Positions 16,665 to 27,600 of a stretch of 64,000 bases of DNA are shown here, one piece after another; position 1 is the first letter of the stretch, and every line of letters begins with the position of its first letter. Below the pieces are notes generated by a model. It searched no databases and was not told the origin of the DNA. It worked only from the letters and a program-made list of their open reading frames with translations. The position numbers and the translations under genes are program-made. The stretch spans positions 372,001 through 436,000 of the forward strand of contig DASVPO010000024.1 of assembly GCA_036382855.1 (NCBI GenBank). Direction: 5' to 3'. Origin of the DNA: DASVTR01 sp036382855 (lineage in GTDB: Bacteria > Acidobacteriota > Blastocatellia > Pyrinomonadales > Pyrinomonadaceae).

Positions 16665-18326
16665 TTAGAATACGCCGCAGGCCGCCCAGGCGTTCGCCAC
16701 TGCGTTGTACTCTGCGCTTCCTGCGCCGTAGAGGGAAGTCGCTGCGCTTAAAGTAGCTGCACGCGCGCCAGCGAAGTTGGTAGAAGAGGTCATGTAGGTC
16801 GTAAGCGCCTTGTACCAGATTTTGGCTGCTTTGTCAGCGCCGATGCCCGTCACGAAAGGCCCGGGTATGTGTGCGTGATTGCCGCCCTTGGCGACAAGGT
16901 AGAAGACGTGATTGGGTATGCCTGAGTTAATGTGGACGCCGCCGTTATCGCTCGTGCCGGTGTAACGCTCCGAGTAGTGATCTGGATCGTCGTCGGCCGA
17001 GAAGCCTGCATTGCCGGCCCTGTGCGGTGTGTCCATGTAGCGCAGGGCATCGCCCGCTGTGCCGGGCGTATATGCCTTCTCTCCGATCCACCAAGTCGTG
17101 GGAGTCTCCACGCCGCCGTTGGCGTAAAGCTCGACCATCGTGCCGAAGACATCAGACCAAGATTCGTTCAGAGCGCCGGATTCATCTGAATAGACCAGGC
17201 CGGCGGTGCGCGAAGTGACGCCGTGCGTCATCTCGTGACCGCAGATGTCGAGCGTGACGAGGGGCGTGAAGGTCGTGCCGTCGCCGTCTCCGTAAAACAT
17301 CTGGTTCTTGCTGTCCGTCCAGAAGGCATTGTTAAAGCGGCTGCCGAAGTGGACTATCGAGGTGATGAACTTGGTCGTGCCGTTGATGGAAGTCAGCGTG
17401 CGCGGGCCGCCAGCGCCGTCAATGCCGTTTCGCCCGAGCACGTTGAGATAGTAGTCGTAGACCTTTCCGGCACCGTAGTGGGCGTCAACGCCTGCCCTCT
17501 GCGCCGTAGTGTTCCACACGTTGTCGGCGTCGGTGAATTTGTAATTCGTACCGTAGCTGGCGATAACCCCGAGCGAATCAATAACGTAGGCCGAGTTGCG
17601 GTTATCGAAAGTGCCGACTGAACGGGCGTGGTCTTCCATGTAGTAGCTGGTGCCGGACTTGTAGGTGTTAATGGCCTGCGTGCCGCTGTAGAGCGAAACT
17701 CCGCTGCCGGTCGCAGATTGCGTTTGCAAGTTATCGTAGCTCCAGACCAGATCGCCCGTATGAGCGCTGATGAAGTAGACCGGCTCAGAGGTGTGCTCCG
17801 TACCATCGAGACGAGAAAGTTGCACGCGGTAGACGAGATGATCCACACCCTCGCGGCGAAGAACCCAGAGGTCTGCTTTCGGAGCATCCGTTAAGCAGTC
17901 GTCGCAACCCTTCTTCGCTTTGTACTTGGCCTTCGCCGCAGTGATGGCGTAATCAGCCGTCAGGGCCGGGACTGTCGAGACGTTGACGTTGGGGACTAAA
18001 GTGTCTGTGATCTCCTCAGTCTCTTCTTCGTTGATAGTGTCGAGGTGGACGATAGCTTCACCGCCGAATACGGGAACGCCGTTATGCGTTTGCCGCACGT
18101 GTGTATGGGCGCGCTCCGTCCTGTCTTTATCTTCGAAAACGCGAAGGGTCTTCACGTCGTTGGGGGCAATGCCTTTTCTGGCTAGTTTCCTTTGCAGACG
18201 CATCAGGCTAACTGCTTCGGCGCGCGCCAGCTTATCAGTTTTTTTATCGTTATCCTTACCGGCTGTGGGCAAAATTACCATCAGCGAAAGGGCGAGCATT
18301 AAAAGAACCGTTGTAAACTTTTTCAT
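16665..18326 (-). CDS. secreted M4 (thermolysin-type) metallopeptidase
   Basis: 553 residues from ATG at 18326, chosen because AAGGAGAAGTA precedes it and it begins a signal peptide (MKKFTTVLLMLALSLMVILP). An FTP/PepSY-like propeptide spans about 30-200 (RTERAHTHVRQTHNGVPVFG is the FTP signature). The M4 catalytic domain follows, with zinc-binding HEMTH near 363, the second zinc ligand in ALNESWSDVFG near 386, and catalytic His in GGVHINSGIPNH near 473. These enzymes cleave before hydrophobic residues and self-mature by cutting the propeptide. A terminator follows the gene. The upstream region contains copy B of the duplicated element, shared with the orphan ATPase, so the two genes may respond to the same signal. 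Confidence 0.94.
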   Translation of the reverse strand: MKKFTTVLLMLALSLMVILPTAGKDNDKKTDKLARAEAVSLMRLQRKLARKGIAPNDVKTLRVFEDKDRTERAHTHVRQTHNGVPVFGGEAIVHLDTINEEETEEITDTLVPNVNVSTVPALTADYAITAAKAKYKAKKGCDDCLTDAPKADLWVLRREGVDHLVYRVQLSRLDGTEHTSEPVYFISAHTGDLVWSYDNLQTQSATGSGVSLYSGTQAINTYKSGTSYYMEDHARSVGTFDNRNSAYVIDSLGVIASYGTNYKFTDADNVWNTTAQRAGVDAHYGAGKVYDYYLNVLGRNGIDGAGGPRTLTSINGTTKFITSIVHFGSRFNNAFWTDSKNQMFYGDGDGTTFTPLVTLDICGHEMTHGVTSRTAGLVYSDESGALNESWSDVFGTMVELYANGGVETPTTWWIGEKAYTPGTAGDALRYMDTPHRAGNAGFSADDDPDHYSERYTGTSDNGGVHINSGIPNHVFYLVAKGGNHAHIPGPFVTGIGADKAAKIWYKALTTYMTSSTNFAGARAATLSAATSLYGAGSAEYNAVANAWAACGVF

Positions 18327-18562
18327 TACTTCTCCTTTGGAAAGGTACGAGGTTGAAGTGAGAGAGAACACGCCTACTCTTAAGTGCGCGAGTCTCTGCT
18401 AAAACAGAATGCTTTGGACGTAGAACTACTCTGAGCACAATTTTTACTGGTGAAGAATTCGTAACTCTTCGCGGAAAGCGCGAGGTTATGAATCTGAGTT
18501 TATGTTTACGACCCGATGCCGCTTCTGAATTGAGTTCAATCGCCGACAAAGGCGAGCTATCT

Positions 18563-18725
18563 CAAAATGATGATCCACGCAGGACACGGCTAAATATAAT
18601 GGCTTGACCCTTGAAGAAACCTTGAAGGCTTGAACCCTATTATTATTAAGAATTTAAATGGGGGTAAGAGGGGAGACGCGCAGCCGGCGGAGTCGAGTCG
18701 CAAGCAGCGGCAATTAGCTCAGCGC
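18563..18725. repeat. copy B of the duplicated ~165-bp intergenic element
   Basis: Matches copy A with small substitutions and indels, and sits 237 bp upstream of the M4 peptidase start. It contains the direct pair CTTGA...CTTGAA and an AT-rich CTATTATTATTAAG core. Confidence 0.75.
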
Positions 18726-18836
18726 TTCAATTATATTACCAATCCTTTATTTAACCTTTATATGTAACTGACACACTCCCTACGGACGGTAAAACCCACC
18801 TAATTGCGATGATTATGAGAAAAATTTGTAACTGTC

Positions 18837-18865
18837 TTGACAAATTCACCCGACTTCTGTACTCT
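18837..18865 (+). promoter_or_regulatory. sigma-70-type promoter upstream of the multihaem cytochrome
   Basis: TTGACA, a 17-bp spacer and TACTCT. It lies 337 bp upstream of the ATG at 19202, in the otherwise gene-free stretch 18726-19201, so the transcript would have a long leader. Confidence 0.5.
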
Positions 18866-19201
18866 GCGTCCGCTTAAAGGGTAACGAACCACGAGGCCTA
18901 CACCTCGTCAGTATCATTGAAGTTCTCCCACTACGTAAAAGTAAGACAGCGCCTCGCCCTATGACACTTACAATGCTCAAAAGCAAACTTCCTTGCTTTC
19001 CTCGCATGAAATCTGTCATCGCGTAAAGAGTCTCGCTCTCTTCACCTTTACCACATTCAACATCGTTTACGCATTAAGCCTTCCGTAGGCTTTTGCCCAT
19101 ACCATTGCGCGCCGTCCTCAATGCGGCGAACAAGTATCTCTTGCCGGCGCAACCGCAGCTACAGCGACTACGCACGGGCCTAACCAGCAGATAGAGCGCA
19201 T

Positions 19202-21448
19202 ATGAAGAGCATAAAGCTATTTACGGTGCTCCTGATATTAACCGTAGCAGTTGTGACTACTACGATCGGGCAAACCTCCGTCAGCAGTTCAGGCGCTGTC
19301 GCTGCCCACCTTGCTCCTGTCTCCACGCCTTTCAGCCCATCGAACGCCCGCACAGAAGATGGAAAGCTGATTCCCGCAGACCAGTTCTTCCCGGCGGCGC
19401 GCTGCGCTTCGTGTCACAAGGACACCCACGCCTCCTGGGCCGAATCGCTGCACCGCAATTCCGCGCGCGAACCCTTCTACAAAGAGAGCGTGGACATTCT
19501 CGAACACGCGCGTGGAAGCAAGCCGATGCAACACTGTGAGTCGTGCCATTCGCCGGTGGCTGTCTTCTCCGGCGCGCTCATGGATGGCAGCAAGGGGCCG
19601 CGCCCGTTGGAGGATGAGGGCGTGACGTGCTCCGTCTGCCATTCGATAACGGAAGCGCGCCTGGACGGGACGGGCAGTTACACCATTCGCCGTCCGGCGC
19701 TGCTGGAGCGCGCGGATGGCACTCCCATCTTTGGCGACATGCCTGACGCGACCATTATGGCCGATGTGCCTGGTCACCGACGCGCGATGATGCGCCCGCT
19801 ACTGAAGCAATCGGAATTCTGCGCCGTCTGTCACAAGTCGTCCGTGCCGCCGCAGTTGAACAACTACAAATTCATGCGCGGCTTTTCGGTTTACGATGAG
19901 TGGCAGCAGTCGGGCGCTTCGACAAACACGGTGACGCCTTACTACAGGCGCGAGCAGCAGGTGGATTGCCGCTCCTGCCACATGCCGAAGGTCGAGAGTT
20001 CGAAGGACGCCTCCGCGCGCGACGGCGTCATCTCTTCGCACCGCTGGATCGGGGCGAACACCATTACACCCCTCTACTACGGGCACACGAAACAGTTCGA
20101 GCTGACCAGAGCCTTTCTCGAAAATAAGGTTATTAGCGTAGACATCTTCGCGCTCAAGAGCGAGGCGACCGGGAGGTCTTACGCACCGCTCGATTCCACT
20201 TCGGACAATCAGGTCATGCTCCAGCCGGGAGAGGCTGTGACGGTCGAGGTCGTCGTCTTCAACCGCAAGGCGGCACACTCTTTCCCGCCAGAGTTGCGCG
20301 ACATGTACGAGCCTTGGGTGGAGTTCGAAGCGTTGGACGCTTCCGGCAAGACGATCTTCCATAGCGGTTTCATTAAGGCGGACGGAACGCTCGACGAGAG
20401 CGCGCACGTTTACAAGCAACTCATCCTCGACGAGAACGCGCGGGTCATCACACGCCATCAAGTCTGGGAAATGAAAGTCAAAGCCTACGACAACATGATT
20501 CCGCCGGGGCGCTCGGACGTGGCGCGCTTCCGTTTCAACGTGCCGGCAGAGGCCAGGACGGGAGAAGTTGCTCCCATCAAGCTGCGCGCGCGCGTCAACT
20601 ACCGTCGCTTTATCCAGGAGTACACCGATCACGTCTTGCGCAAGTACAAAGCGGAGTCTCTGAAAGTTCCCATCGTCCGCATGGCCGAGGCGGAAGTGGC
20701 TATCGCCAGGCCGCAAGCCTCTTCACGAAAGAACAGAAGCGGCCCGCCGCCAGCGCAAAAAGTTAACCACGAACTGCAAGCCCTGCGCTGGAATGATTAC
20801 GGCATCGGGTTGATGGAGCAGGCACAGTATGGCCCAGCGTCCGAAGCTTTCCGTCGAGCCGCCGAGTTAAACCCGGAGGACCCGAATCCACTCACGAGCG
20901 CCGCCGTCGCAGAGTTGAAGACAGAGCAGTTCGGGCTTGTCTGGGAGCAATTACGCAAAGCCGCCGAACTGCTCAATCGGGCGCTGCGCATCAACCCGAA
21001 GTTGGCGCGGACGCGCTTCTATCACGCGCTGTTACTTCGAAGCCAGGGGAAAGGTGCGGAGGCCGCCGCCGAGTTGGCAAAGCTGGCCGTTGAGTATCCG
21101 CGCGACCGTGAAGTCGCGCGGCAGTTAGGGCAAACACTTTATGCTCTGGGCCGCATCGGTGAAGCGCGCGGCGCGTTCGAGTCGGTCCTCCAGATTGATC
21201 CGACGGACGCCGGTGCGCACCAGTTTCTGGCCCCGATTTACGCTAGTGAGGGACGAAGTAAGGACGCCGACCTCGCCCGTGCTCGTTACCTCTTGTGGCG
21301 TGACGACCCGCTCGTTGACATCATCGGCGTCAACTTTTTCGCAGCCAACCCACAATGGACTGACGAGCGTGTGCTCACGCATACACATGGGCAGGACTCC
21401 CCACCGCGTCCGACCCTCACCGGGCTGCTCGCAGCGCCTGTTAAATAG
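19202..21448 (+). CDS. multihaem c-type cytochrome fused to TPR repeats
   Basis: 748 residues. A signal peptide (MKSIKLFTVLLILTVAV) is followed by five CxxCH haem-binding sites: CASCH near 68, CESCH near 115, CSVCH near 143, CAVCH near 206 and CRSCH near 260. The middle (about 340-480) is a beta-rich segment with HSFPPELRDMYEPWVEFEA. From about 530 there are four or more TPR units (YGPASEAFRRAAELNPEDP, LNRALRINPKL, RGAFESVLQIDPTDAGAH). It is probably a periplasmic electron-transfer or redox-enzyme subunit; the TPR part would dock partners. Haem-protein families with this architecture are mostly uncharacterised. It is the first gene of a plus-strand series of exported proteins. Confidence 0.85.
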   Translation: MKSIKLFTVLLILTVAVVTTTIGQTSVSSSGAVAAHLAPVSTPFSPSNARTEDGKLIPADQFFPAARCASCHKDTHASWAESLHRNSAREPFYKESVDILEHARGSKPMQHCESCHSPVAVFSGALMDGSKGPRPLEDEGVTCSVCHSITEARLDGTGSYTIRRPALLERADGTPIFGDMPDATIMADVPGHRRAMMRPLLKQSEFCAVCHKSSVPPQLNNYKFMRGFSVYDEWQQSGASTNTVTPYYRREQQVDCRSCHMPKVESSKDASARDGVISSHRWIGANTITPLYYGHTKQFELTRAFLENKVISVDIFALKSEATGRSYAPLDSTSDNQVMLQPGEAVTVEVVVFNRKAAHSFPPELRDMYEPWVEFEALDASGKTIFHSGFIKADGTLDESAHVYKQLILDENARVITRHQVWEMKVKAYDNMIPPGRSDVARFRFNVPAEARTGEVAPIKLRARVNYRRFIQEYTDHVLRKYKAESLKVPIVRMAEAEVAIARPQASSRKNRSGPPPAQKVNHELQALRWNDYGIGLMEQAQYGPASEAFRRAAELNPEDPNPLTSAAVAELKTEQFGLVWEQLRKAAELLNRALRINPKLARTRFYHALLLRSQGKGAEAAAELAKLAVEYPRDREVARQLGQTLYALGRIGEARGAFESVLQIDPTDAGAHQFLAPIYASEGRSKDADLARARYLLWRDDPLVDIIGVNFFAANPQWTDERVLTHTHGQDSPPRPTLTGLLAAPVK

Positions 21449-21517
21449 AAACTCAGGGAACCAATCGCCGGTTCACCAGACGAAGGCCGAACTCTTACAA
21501 GAGAGGCAGAACACAAA

Positions 21518-22867
21518 GTGAGAAAAAGATGGCCCCGCGCTTTTGCGGCACTTGTCTTCGCCATTGTTTGCATGGCGGCGTCGCTGTCCGTCACGGCGCA
21601 GCAGCAAGGCAACACCACGCGTTATGTTTACGACGACAACGGCCGCCTGCACGCGGTGATCTCGCCAACGGGCGAGGCGGTCGTCTATGAATACGACGCA
21701 GCCGGCAACATCACCTCCATCAAGAGATTGGCAGCGGACGCCCTGGCCCTCTTCACATTCTCTCCGCATGAGGGCTTGCCGGGCGACCGCGTGACATTCA
21801 CCGGCGTCGGCTTCGGCAACGGGGTCAGCAACGTCTCTTTCAATGGCGTGTCCGCGCGAGTCATCAGTGCCTCGTCCTCGATCGTCGTCGCTGAAGTGCC
21901 CGAAGCCGCGACGACCGGCCTGGTGACTATCACCACCCCGCGCGGGAGCGTCACCACCACCGCGCCGTTCACCATCGCGGGCCTGCGAGTCTCGCCCTCT
22001 TTCGCCAAAATTGACTTCGGCCAGAGCGGACAGTTCACGGCGCAGGTCTTACCCGCGACGCTGGATCAAACGGTCACGTGGAGCGTCAACGGGATTAACG
22101 GCGGCAACTCCACGGTCGGCTTCATCTCAGCCGCTGGAATCTACACTGCGCCGACCAGCGAGATCGCGCCCGTCACTATCCGCGCGACAAGCGTGGCCGA
22201 TGCGCTACGCTTCGGGGAAGCGCAGGTGCAGGTACGCGACCCCAATAATCTACAGTCGGCCTTCGCCGCTTCCGTAGCCGTACAGTTTGGCTCCGTGCCT
22301 ACTTCACAGGGGATAGGCGCAGCGCCCGTGGCCGTCCAGTACGGAGACAAAGATTCATTACAGGGCGCGCTCGCCAAGCCCTTGACCGTGCAATACGGCA
22401 ACTCGCCCGTGGCCGGTACGGCCATTAGCCGAAGCGTCTCTGTCCAACGCGGCAGTAGCTCCACGCAGTCGGCTGCCATCACGCCTCCGATCGCCGTTCA
22501 GTACGGCAACGAAGCGGGGCAGGGAACTTTCTACGGCGCAGCCGTCTCTGCGACGACCGGGCCATACATCAACGCGATTTCGCCCAACAGCGTGTCGAGA
22601 GGTGCGACCGTGACCGTCACGTTCAGCGGAGTCAATCTCTCCGGCGCGACCAATCTCAGGTTCATCAATTCGAGCGGCACGCTCGACACGACGAGCATCG
22701 TCGCCACCAATTTGTCCGTCAGCGCCGACGGCACAACGCTCACGGCCACGCTCGCGGTTTCGAGCGGAGCGGCCCCCGGCAGCCGCGTCGTCGTCGTGAC
22801 GACGCCGAACGGCGACTCGATGTTCGTCAATGTCGGGACGAACGTCATCCAGATCGTTAGCCCATGA
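21518..22867 (+). CDS. secreted IPT/TIG protein with an RHS/YD motif
   Basis: 449 residues from a GTG start, with GAGAGG upstream and a signal peptide ending ASLSVTAQ. Residues 33-72 hold one YD/RHS-type repeat (TRYVYDDNGRLHAV, YEYDAAGNITSI). An IPT/TIG immunoglobulin-like domain follows (SPHEGLPGDRVTFTGVGFG), then a BIG-like region, and a low-complexity segment (about 245-345) with five spaced VQYG/VQFG/VQRG motifs. A final TIG-like domain begins INAISPNSVSRGATVTVTFS. It is probably a surface or secreted scaffold; there is no enzymatic motif. It lies 69 bp downstream of the cytochrome and may be cotranscribed with it. Confidence 0.75.
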   Translation: MRKRWPRAFAALVFAIVCMAASLSVTAQQQGNTTRYVYDDNGRLHAVISPTGEAVVYEYDAAGNITSIKRLAADALALFTFSPHEGLPGDRVTFTGVGFGNGVSNVSFNGVSARVISASSSIVVAEVPEAATTGLVTITTPRGSVTTTAPFTIAGLRVSPSFAKIDFGQSGQFTAQVLPATLDQTVTWSVNGINGGNSTVGFISAAGIYTAPTSEIAPVTIRATSVADALRFGEAQVQVRDPNNLQSAFAASVAVQFGSVPTSQGIGAAPVAVQYGDKDSLQGALAKPLTVQYGNSPVAGTAISRSVSVQRGSSSTQSAAITPPIAVQYGNEAGQGTFYGAAVSATTGPYINAISPNSVSRGATVTVTFSGVNLSGATNLRFINSSGTLDTTSIVATNLSVSADGTTLTATLAVSSGAAPGSRVVVVTTPNGDSMFVNVGTNVIQIVSP

Positions 22868-22960
22868 GTGGGACCGGGGCTTTCGATTGTGGGCCTCGTC
22901 TCTTGTCTTCAGTTGCGCAATCCACCGTCACTTCAACACTCATGTAAGGAGAAGAAAGCA

Positions 22961-24412
22961 ATGTTTGTAAACTACTGTGAGGCCCTCCGGCGACACCTCT
23001 TGAAGATTAAAGGGTCGGTCGGTTCGGTCAGCCTCCTCTCTCTACTAGCGTGCGCCGCCCTGACTGCTCACGCCCAGAATACTTTCAGCAGCGGTTCGAC
23101 CGGGGCCGACGGGGCATTCGCGCCGAACACCAGTCAAACGATTGTCGTGCCCGATAGCGGTGTCTTCAACTTCACGACCGTCACGATTCCGAGCGGCGTG
23201 ACTATCACCTTCGCCCGCAACAGCACCAACAAGCCGGTGACGATTCTCGCCTCCGGCGACGTGGTCATCGCCGGGACTATCAACATTGACGGCAAACCCG
23301 GCAACTCGAACGGCTCAGGCGGCAACGGCGGCCCCGGCGGCTTCAACGGCGGCGCTGGCGGCTACGGCTTCGACCAATCCTTTAGCGGTATTCCGGGCGA
23401 TGGGCCGGGCGGCGGCGGCGGCGGCATCGGCGGCGCGAGTATTAACCCGCCGGGCTATGGCGGCGGCGGCGGTTATTCCACGGTCGGCGGTAGCGGTTTC
23501 GGCGGGTCTGGCGGCACGAACAGCGGTCAGGGCGGCGCACGCTACGGGGCCGTGACGGCCTTGCCGCTGATTGGCGGCTCAGGCGGCGGCGGCGGCGCGG
23601 CAGCCGCAAATAACCGCGGCGGTGCTGGCGGCGGCGGCGGCGGTGCAATCCTCATCGCCAGCTCAACCACGATTACTCTCACTGGATCAATCCTGGCTAG
23701 AGGCGGCGACGGCATCAACACCTGCTCGGCAGGTACAGGCGGCGGCGGCGCGGGTGGCGCTGTTCGGCTCATCGCCAATACGGTCAAGGGTGGCGGCTCT
23801 ATCCCTGTCAACGGTGGGCCTGGCACAGGCTGTTTCAGCGGCCAGTCCAGCGGCGCGGGCGGTCAGGGTTTCGTCCGCGTCGAGGCTTTCGATTACAGCG
23901 CCCTCACGACCAACACCACCCCTGCGAACATCATCAGCTTCGCGCTTCCACACCCGGTGACGGTCTCGAACGCGCCATCGCTGCGCATCGTGTCGGTCGG
24001 CGGCATCAGTGCCCCGGCCTCGCCTACAGGCTCGTTGCAGGGCGTGCCCGACATCATCGTGCCCACGACGCAGAGCAATCCCGTGACGGTCGCGCTCGAA
24101 GGGGCCAACCTGCCGGTCGGCACGGTCGTGCAGGTAACGCTCACGCCGAGCAGAGGCAATCGCACGACGGTGCAGAGCACTGCGCTGGCTGGAACCGAAA
24201 CTGCCTCGACGGCCAGCGCGAGCCTCTCGCTGCCGACGGGCATCAGCGTCATCAGCGCGTCGGCGGTCATTGACCTGACAGCGAGAGCCGAGCCGCTCTT
24301 CATGGACGGCGAGCGGGTCAATCGCATTGAGGTCGCGGCCAATTTCGGTGGCCCTTCGCAGGTGACCTACGTCACGCAGTCTGGACGACGTATCCAGCGC
24401 ACGACGAATTGA
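22961..24412 (+). CDS. secreted glycine-rich surface protein
   Basis: 483 residues from ATG at 22961, selected because TAAGGAG lies upstream and the signal peptide (SLLSLLACAALTAHAQ) starts here; the open frame extends upstream without a ribosome site. A beta-helix-like start (about 50-110, TIPSGVTITFARN) leads into a long GG/GGG-rich stretch (about 110-290), then a beta-sandwich C-terminal part (about 320-483) with ALEGANLPVGTVVQVTLTPS. No catalytic motif. It is likely an extracellular or outer-membrane-associated structural protein. It sits in the same plus-strand series as the IPT and RHS genes. Function not assigned. Confidence 0.72.
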   Translation: MFVNYCEALRRHLLKIKGSVGSVSLLSLLACAALTAHAQNTFSSGSTGADGAFAPNTSQTIVVPDSGVFNFTTVTIPSGVTITFARNSTNKPVTILASGDVVIAGTINIDGKPGNSNGSGGNGGPGGFNGGAGGYGFDQSFSGIPGDGPGGGGGGIGGASINPPGYGGGGGYSTVGGSGFGGSGGTNSGQGGARYGAVTALPLIGGSGGGGGAAAANNRGGAGGGGGGAILIASSTTITLTGSILARGGDGINTCSAGTGGGGAGGAVRLIANTVKGGGSIPVNGGPGTGCFSGQSSGAGGQGFVRVEAFDYSALTTNTTPANIISFALPHPVTVSNAPSLRIVSVGGISAPASPTGSLQGVPDIIVPTTQSNPVTVALEGANLPVGTVVQVTLTPSRGNRTTVQSTALAGTETASTASASLSLPTGISVISASAVIDLTARAEPLFMDGERVNRIEVAANFGGPSQVTYVTQSGRRIQRTTN

Positions 24413-24451
24413 GCGCCTCCGGGTTGAGATTGTCGCTTCTCCTTCAAGGGT

Positions 24452-24507
24452 GCGTTCGGCAGCCGGTGGTCGTCTCAGATTTGGCCTGACCGCCGACTGC
24501 CGGACGC
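24452..24507. repeat. 20-bp near-perfect intergenic hairpin
   Basis: GCGTTCGGCAGCCGGTGGTC pairs with 24488-24507 with two G-T wobbles and one mismatch; the loop is 16 nt. It separates the glycine-rich gene from the RHS gene. There is no T run, so it may be a processing or attenuating hairpin rather than a classical terminator. Confidence 0.5.
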
Positions 24508-24611
24508 TAGCCAATCGAATTGTCTAACGAATATTGGAATTGCCCGATAAATATCATAGCCGCATCACCGTTTGCACAGCATTCTCAGGAGAGACGGGTG
24601 AGGACTGACGA

Positions 24612-27600
24612 ATGAAGATAACGAATTTTAAGAGCACCTTTGATTCGATGAGACGGGCGCGATGGGCCTCGTTTCGCACATCGAGATTCAGTCTTCAGCG
24701 CAGTACGGGCTGGTTGATGATTTTCGTGTTGTCCTGGCTGGCAGTGATTCCGCCCGGCGCGAGCGCGCTTGCGAGGGCCGCTCGCCTGGCCGGAACGACT
24801 GCGCCTCCGCCCGCAAGCGCGCCTGCCGCAGAGACCTTCATCGTCTTTGGCCCCCGCCGCTTTACACGCACACAGGGCGCGCCCGTGAACGTCGTCGCGC
24901 CTTTCACGATTCCGGCAGACGCTGTCGCTCCGTTTTCCGTTCTGGTCGAAAACGGCGACGCGGACGGCTCCAGCAGAGTTTCGAGCGCGAACATCAAGCT
25001 CAACGGAACGGACATCTTCACCTCCGGCAATTTCAATCAGACAGTGGGGACTCTCACCAAGACTGTGACGCTCGCGGCCTCGAACACGCTGGAGGTGACG
25101 CTGAAAAGCTCGCCCGGCTCATACTTAACGATCACTATTACGGCCACACGCAACTCGAATCCGCCCGCCGCTCTTTCTTCGGTCACTCCTGCGCGCGCCA
25201 CGCAGGGACAGACTCTAGACGTGACGTTGCACGGCACGAACACACACTGGATCGCAGGGCAGACGCGCGCCTCTCTCGGCGGCGAAGTGTCAGTTGGCGG
25301 AGCAGCCCCCGGCGCTCCTGGCCCGGTGACTGTCACGGACGCGAATAACGCCGTCGCGCAGGTGACCATCTCTCCCACCGCTGCGCTCGAACCGCGCACA
25401 GCGCGCGTCGTGACGCAAATCGGCAGTGAAGAAGAATCAGTCGTCCTGGCGAATGCTTTTACTGTGGCAGCCGCAGTTGTTCCCGGCTCATCAGCCTCGC
25501 AGGTCTCAACCATCGCGGGCGGAGCTGGTCAAGCCGGGTTCGCTGACGGCGCAGGCAATCAGGCGCGATTCCGCACGCTGGCGGGCGTGGCCGTTGGGCC
25601 GGACGAGACCATCTACGTGGCCGACGGCGGCAACCAACGCATCCGCATGGTGCGCAATCAGCCGGACGCTTCGGGCGCGCCGGTCTGGACAGTTTCGACG
25701 CTCGCCGGCAACGGCACGGCTGGTTTCGTTGATGGGACGGGCAGCGCCGCACGCTTCAACAACCCGCAGGGTATCGCTGTTGACTCAAGTGGCGTGGTCT
25801 ACGTGGCAGACACCGCGAATAATCGTATTCGACGAATCGGAACGGACGGCAGTGTAACGACGCTGGCTGGCGACGGCACGGCTGGTTTTCAAGACGGAGC
25901 GGGCAGTCAGGCACGCTTTAATGCGCCGCAGGGTATCGCGGTTGACAATCAGGGCAGCATCTACGTTGCGGATACGGGCAACGCCTCCGTCCGCGCCATT
26001 AATAGCGCAGGAGAGGTGCGAACACTGGCAGGCGATGGCACAGTCGGCTCTAATGATTCGCCCGCCGCTCGCTTCGACGGCCTGATGGGTGTTGCCACCG
26101 ACGGCGCGAACGTCTACGTCTATTTGTCTGACACGGGCAATCACCGCATACGGCGTCTTGATCCAAGCGGCGCGGTGATTACCATCGCGGGCGCGGAGCG
26201 CGGGTTTGCGGACGGCTCGGCCAGCCAGTCGCGCTTTGCCGAGCCGTCCGGCATCGCAACCGACGGCTCTGGGAAACTCATCGTCGTTGATGCAATCAAC
26301 TCGCTGGTGCGTCTCGTTGACCCCAACTTGGCGGCGAACAGCTCACCGCAGGCGGTCGTTACACTGGCCGGAACGGGAGACCGTGGCCTGACGGACGGCG
26401 CGGGCGACCTCGCGCGCTTCTTGACGCCGCGCGGCATCGCTGTTTCTCCATCGAGCGCGATCGTCGTCGCCGACACGGGGAATCAAGTCCTGCGACGCAT
26501 CCTGCTACCGCCCGTTATCACAGACATCGCGCCGCCGAGCGCACGCCTCGGCGATACCGTGACGATCAACGGCGCGCGTTTTGACGGTCGCGCGCCGGAA
26601 CGCAACACGGTTCGGTTCACACGCTCAACACAAGCAGGAGGCGGGCAAACGATTGCTCAGGTGACGCAGGCCACGCGCACACAGCTTTCCGTTATCGTTC
26701 CGGCGGACGCCGCCACCGGGCCTGTCACCGTGCAGACCGAAGGCGGCACGGGCACGAGCCCGAGCGACTTTGTCGTCAGCGCTTACCCTGCGCCCGTCAT
26801 CAGCGATTTCACGCCGAAGCATGGCCCGGTCGGCACAGAGGTGACGCTCACGGGCACGGCCCTCAAAGTGACTGCGAGCGAGCCGGTAGTGACCTTCGCC
26901 GGAGCCAATGGGGCGCGGCTGCCTGCGCTTGTCAAGAGCGCTACCGCGACCGAAGTGCGCGTACTCGTTCCCAACGCCGCGTTGAGCGGTCTGATCGAGT
27001 TGACCAACGCGGGGGGCACTGCAACCACGTCTGGACTATTCGCGGTCGTTGCGCCGCAGGATTTCACACTGACGGTTGCGCCCTCGACGGCGACTGCCGT
27101 ACAGGGCAGTGCGGCCACCTATGTCCTTTATCTCACCAGCGGGCAGGAAGGTTTCAGCCAACTGGCGACATTGACGGCGACGGGGTTGCCTGCGGGCGTC
27201 ACGGCGTCGTTCGACCCGGCGCAGATTACCGCCGGGGCAAACTCTGTCCTGACGCTGCAACTCAGCGGCACGCTCGCGCCGGGCAGCTATCCTTTCAACG
27301 TCCGCGCAGTCGCCAGCGTCGAAGGAAACAACGTGACGAAGACGGCCGGTGCGACATTGAACGTCATCGCGGGCGGACAGACCACCTTGAGCGGGCGTGT
27401 GCTTTCGACTGACAAAGAACCGATCATTGGCGCGACCGTCTCGCTCGATGGGCGCACGGCCACGACCGATGCGGCGGGCGGGTTTCTCCTCTCAGGAATC
27501 ACAGCCGGCCCGGCGCGACCCTTGATGGTTGACGGGCGCACGGCGAGCGCGCCTAATCGCACCTACCCGATTATCCTTGAGCCGGCGAAGATCGTCGCGG

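Noticed and set aside
19799..20716. Minus-strand frame of 305 aa
   Set aside because: Antisense within the multihaem cytochrome gene; the sense strand carries CxxCH motifs and TPRs.
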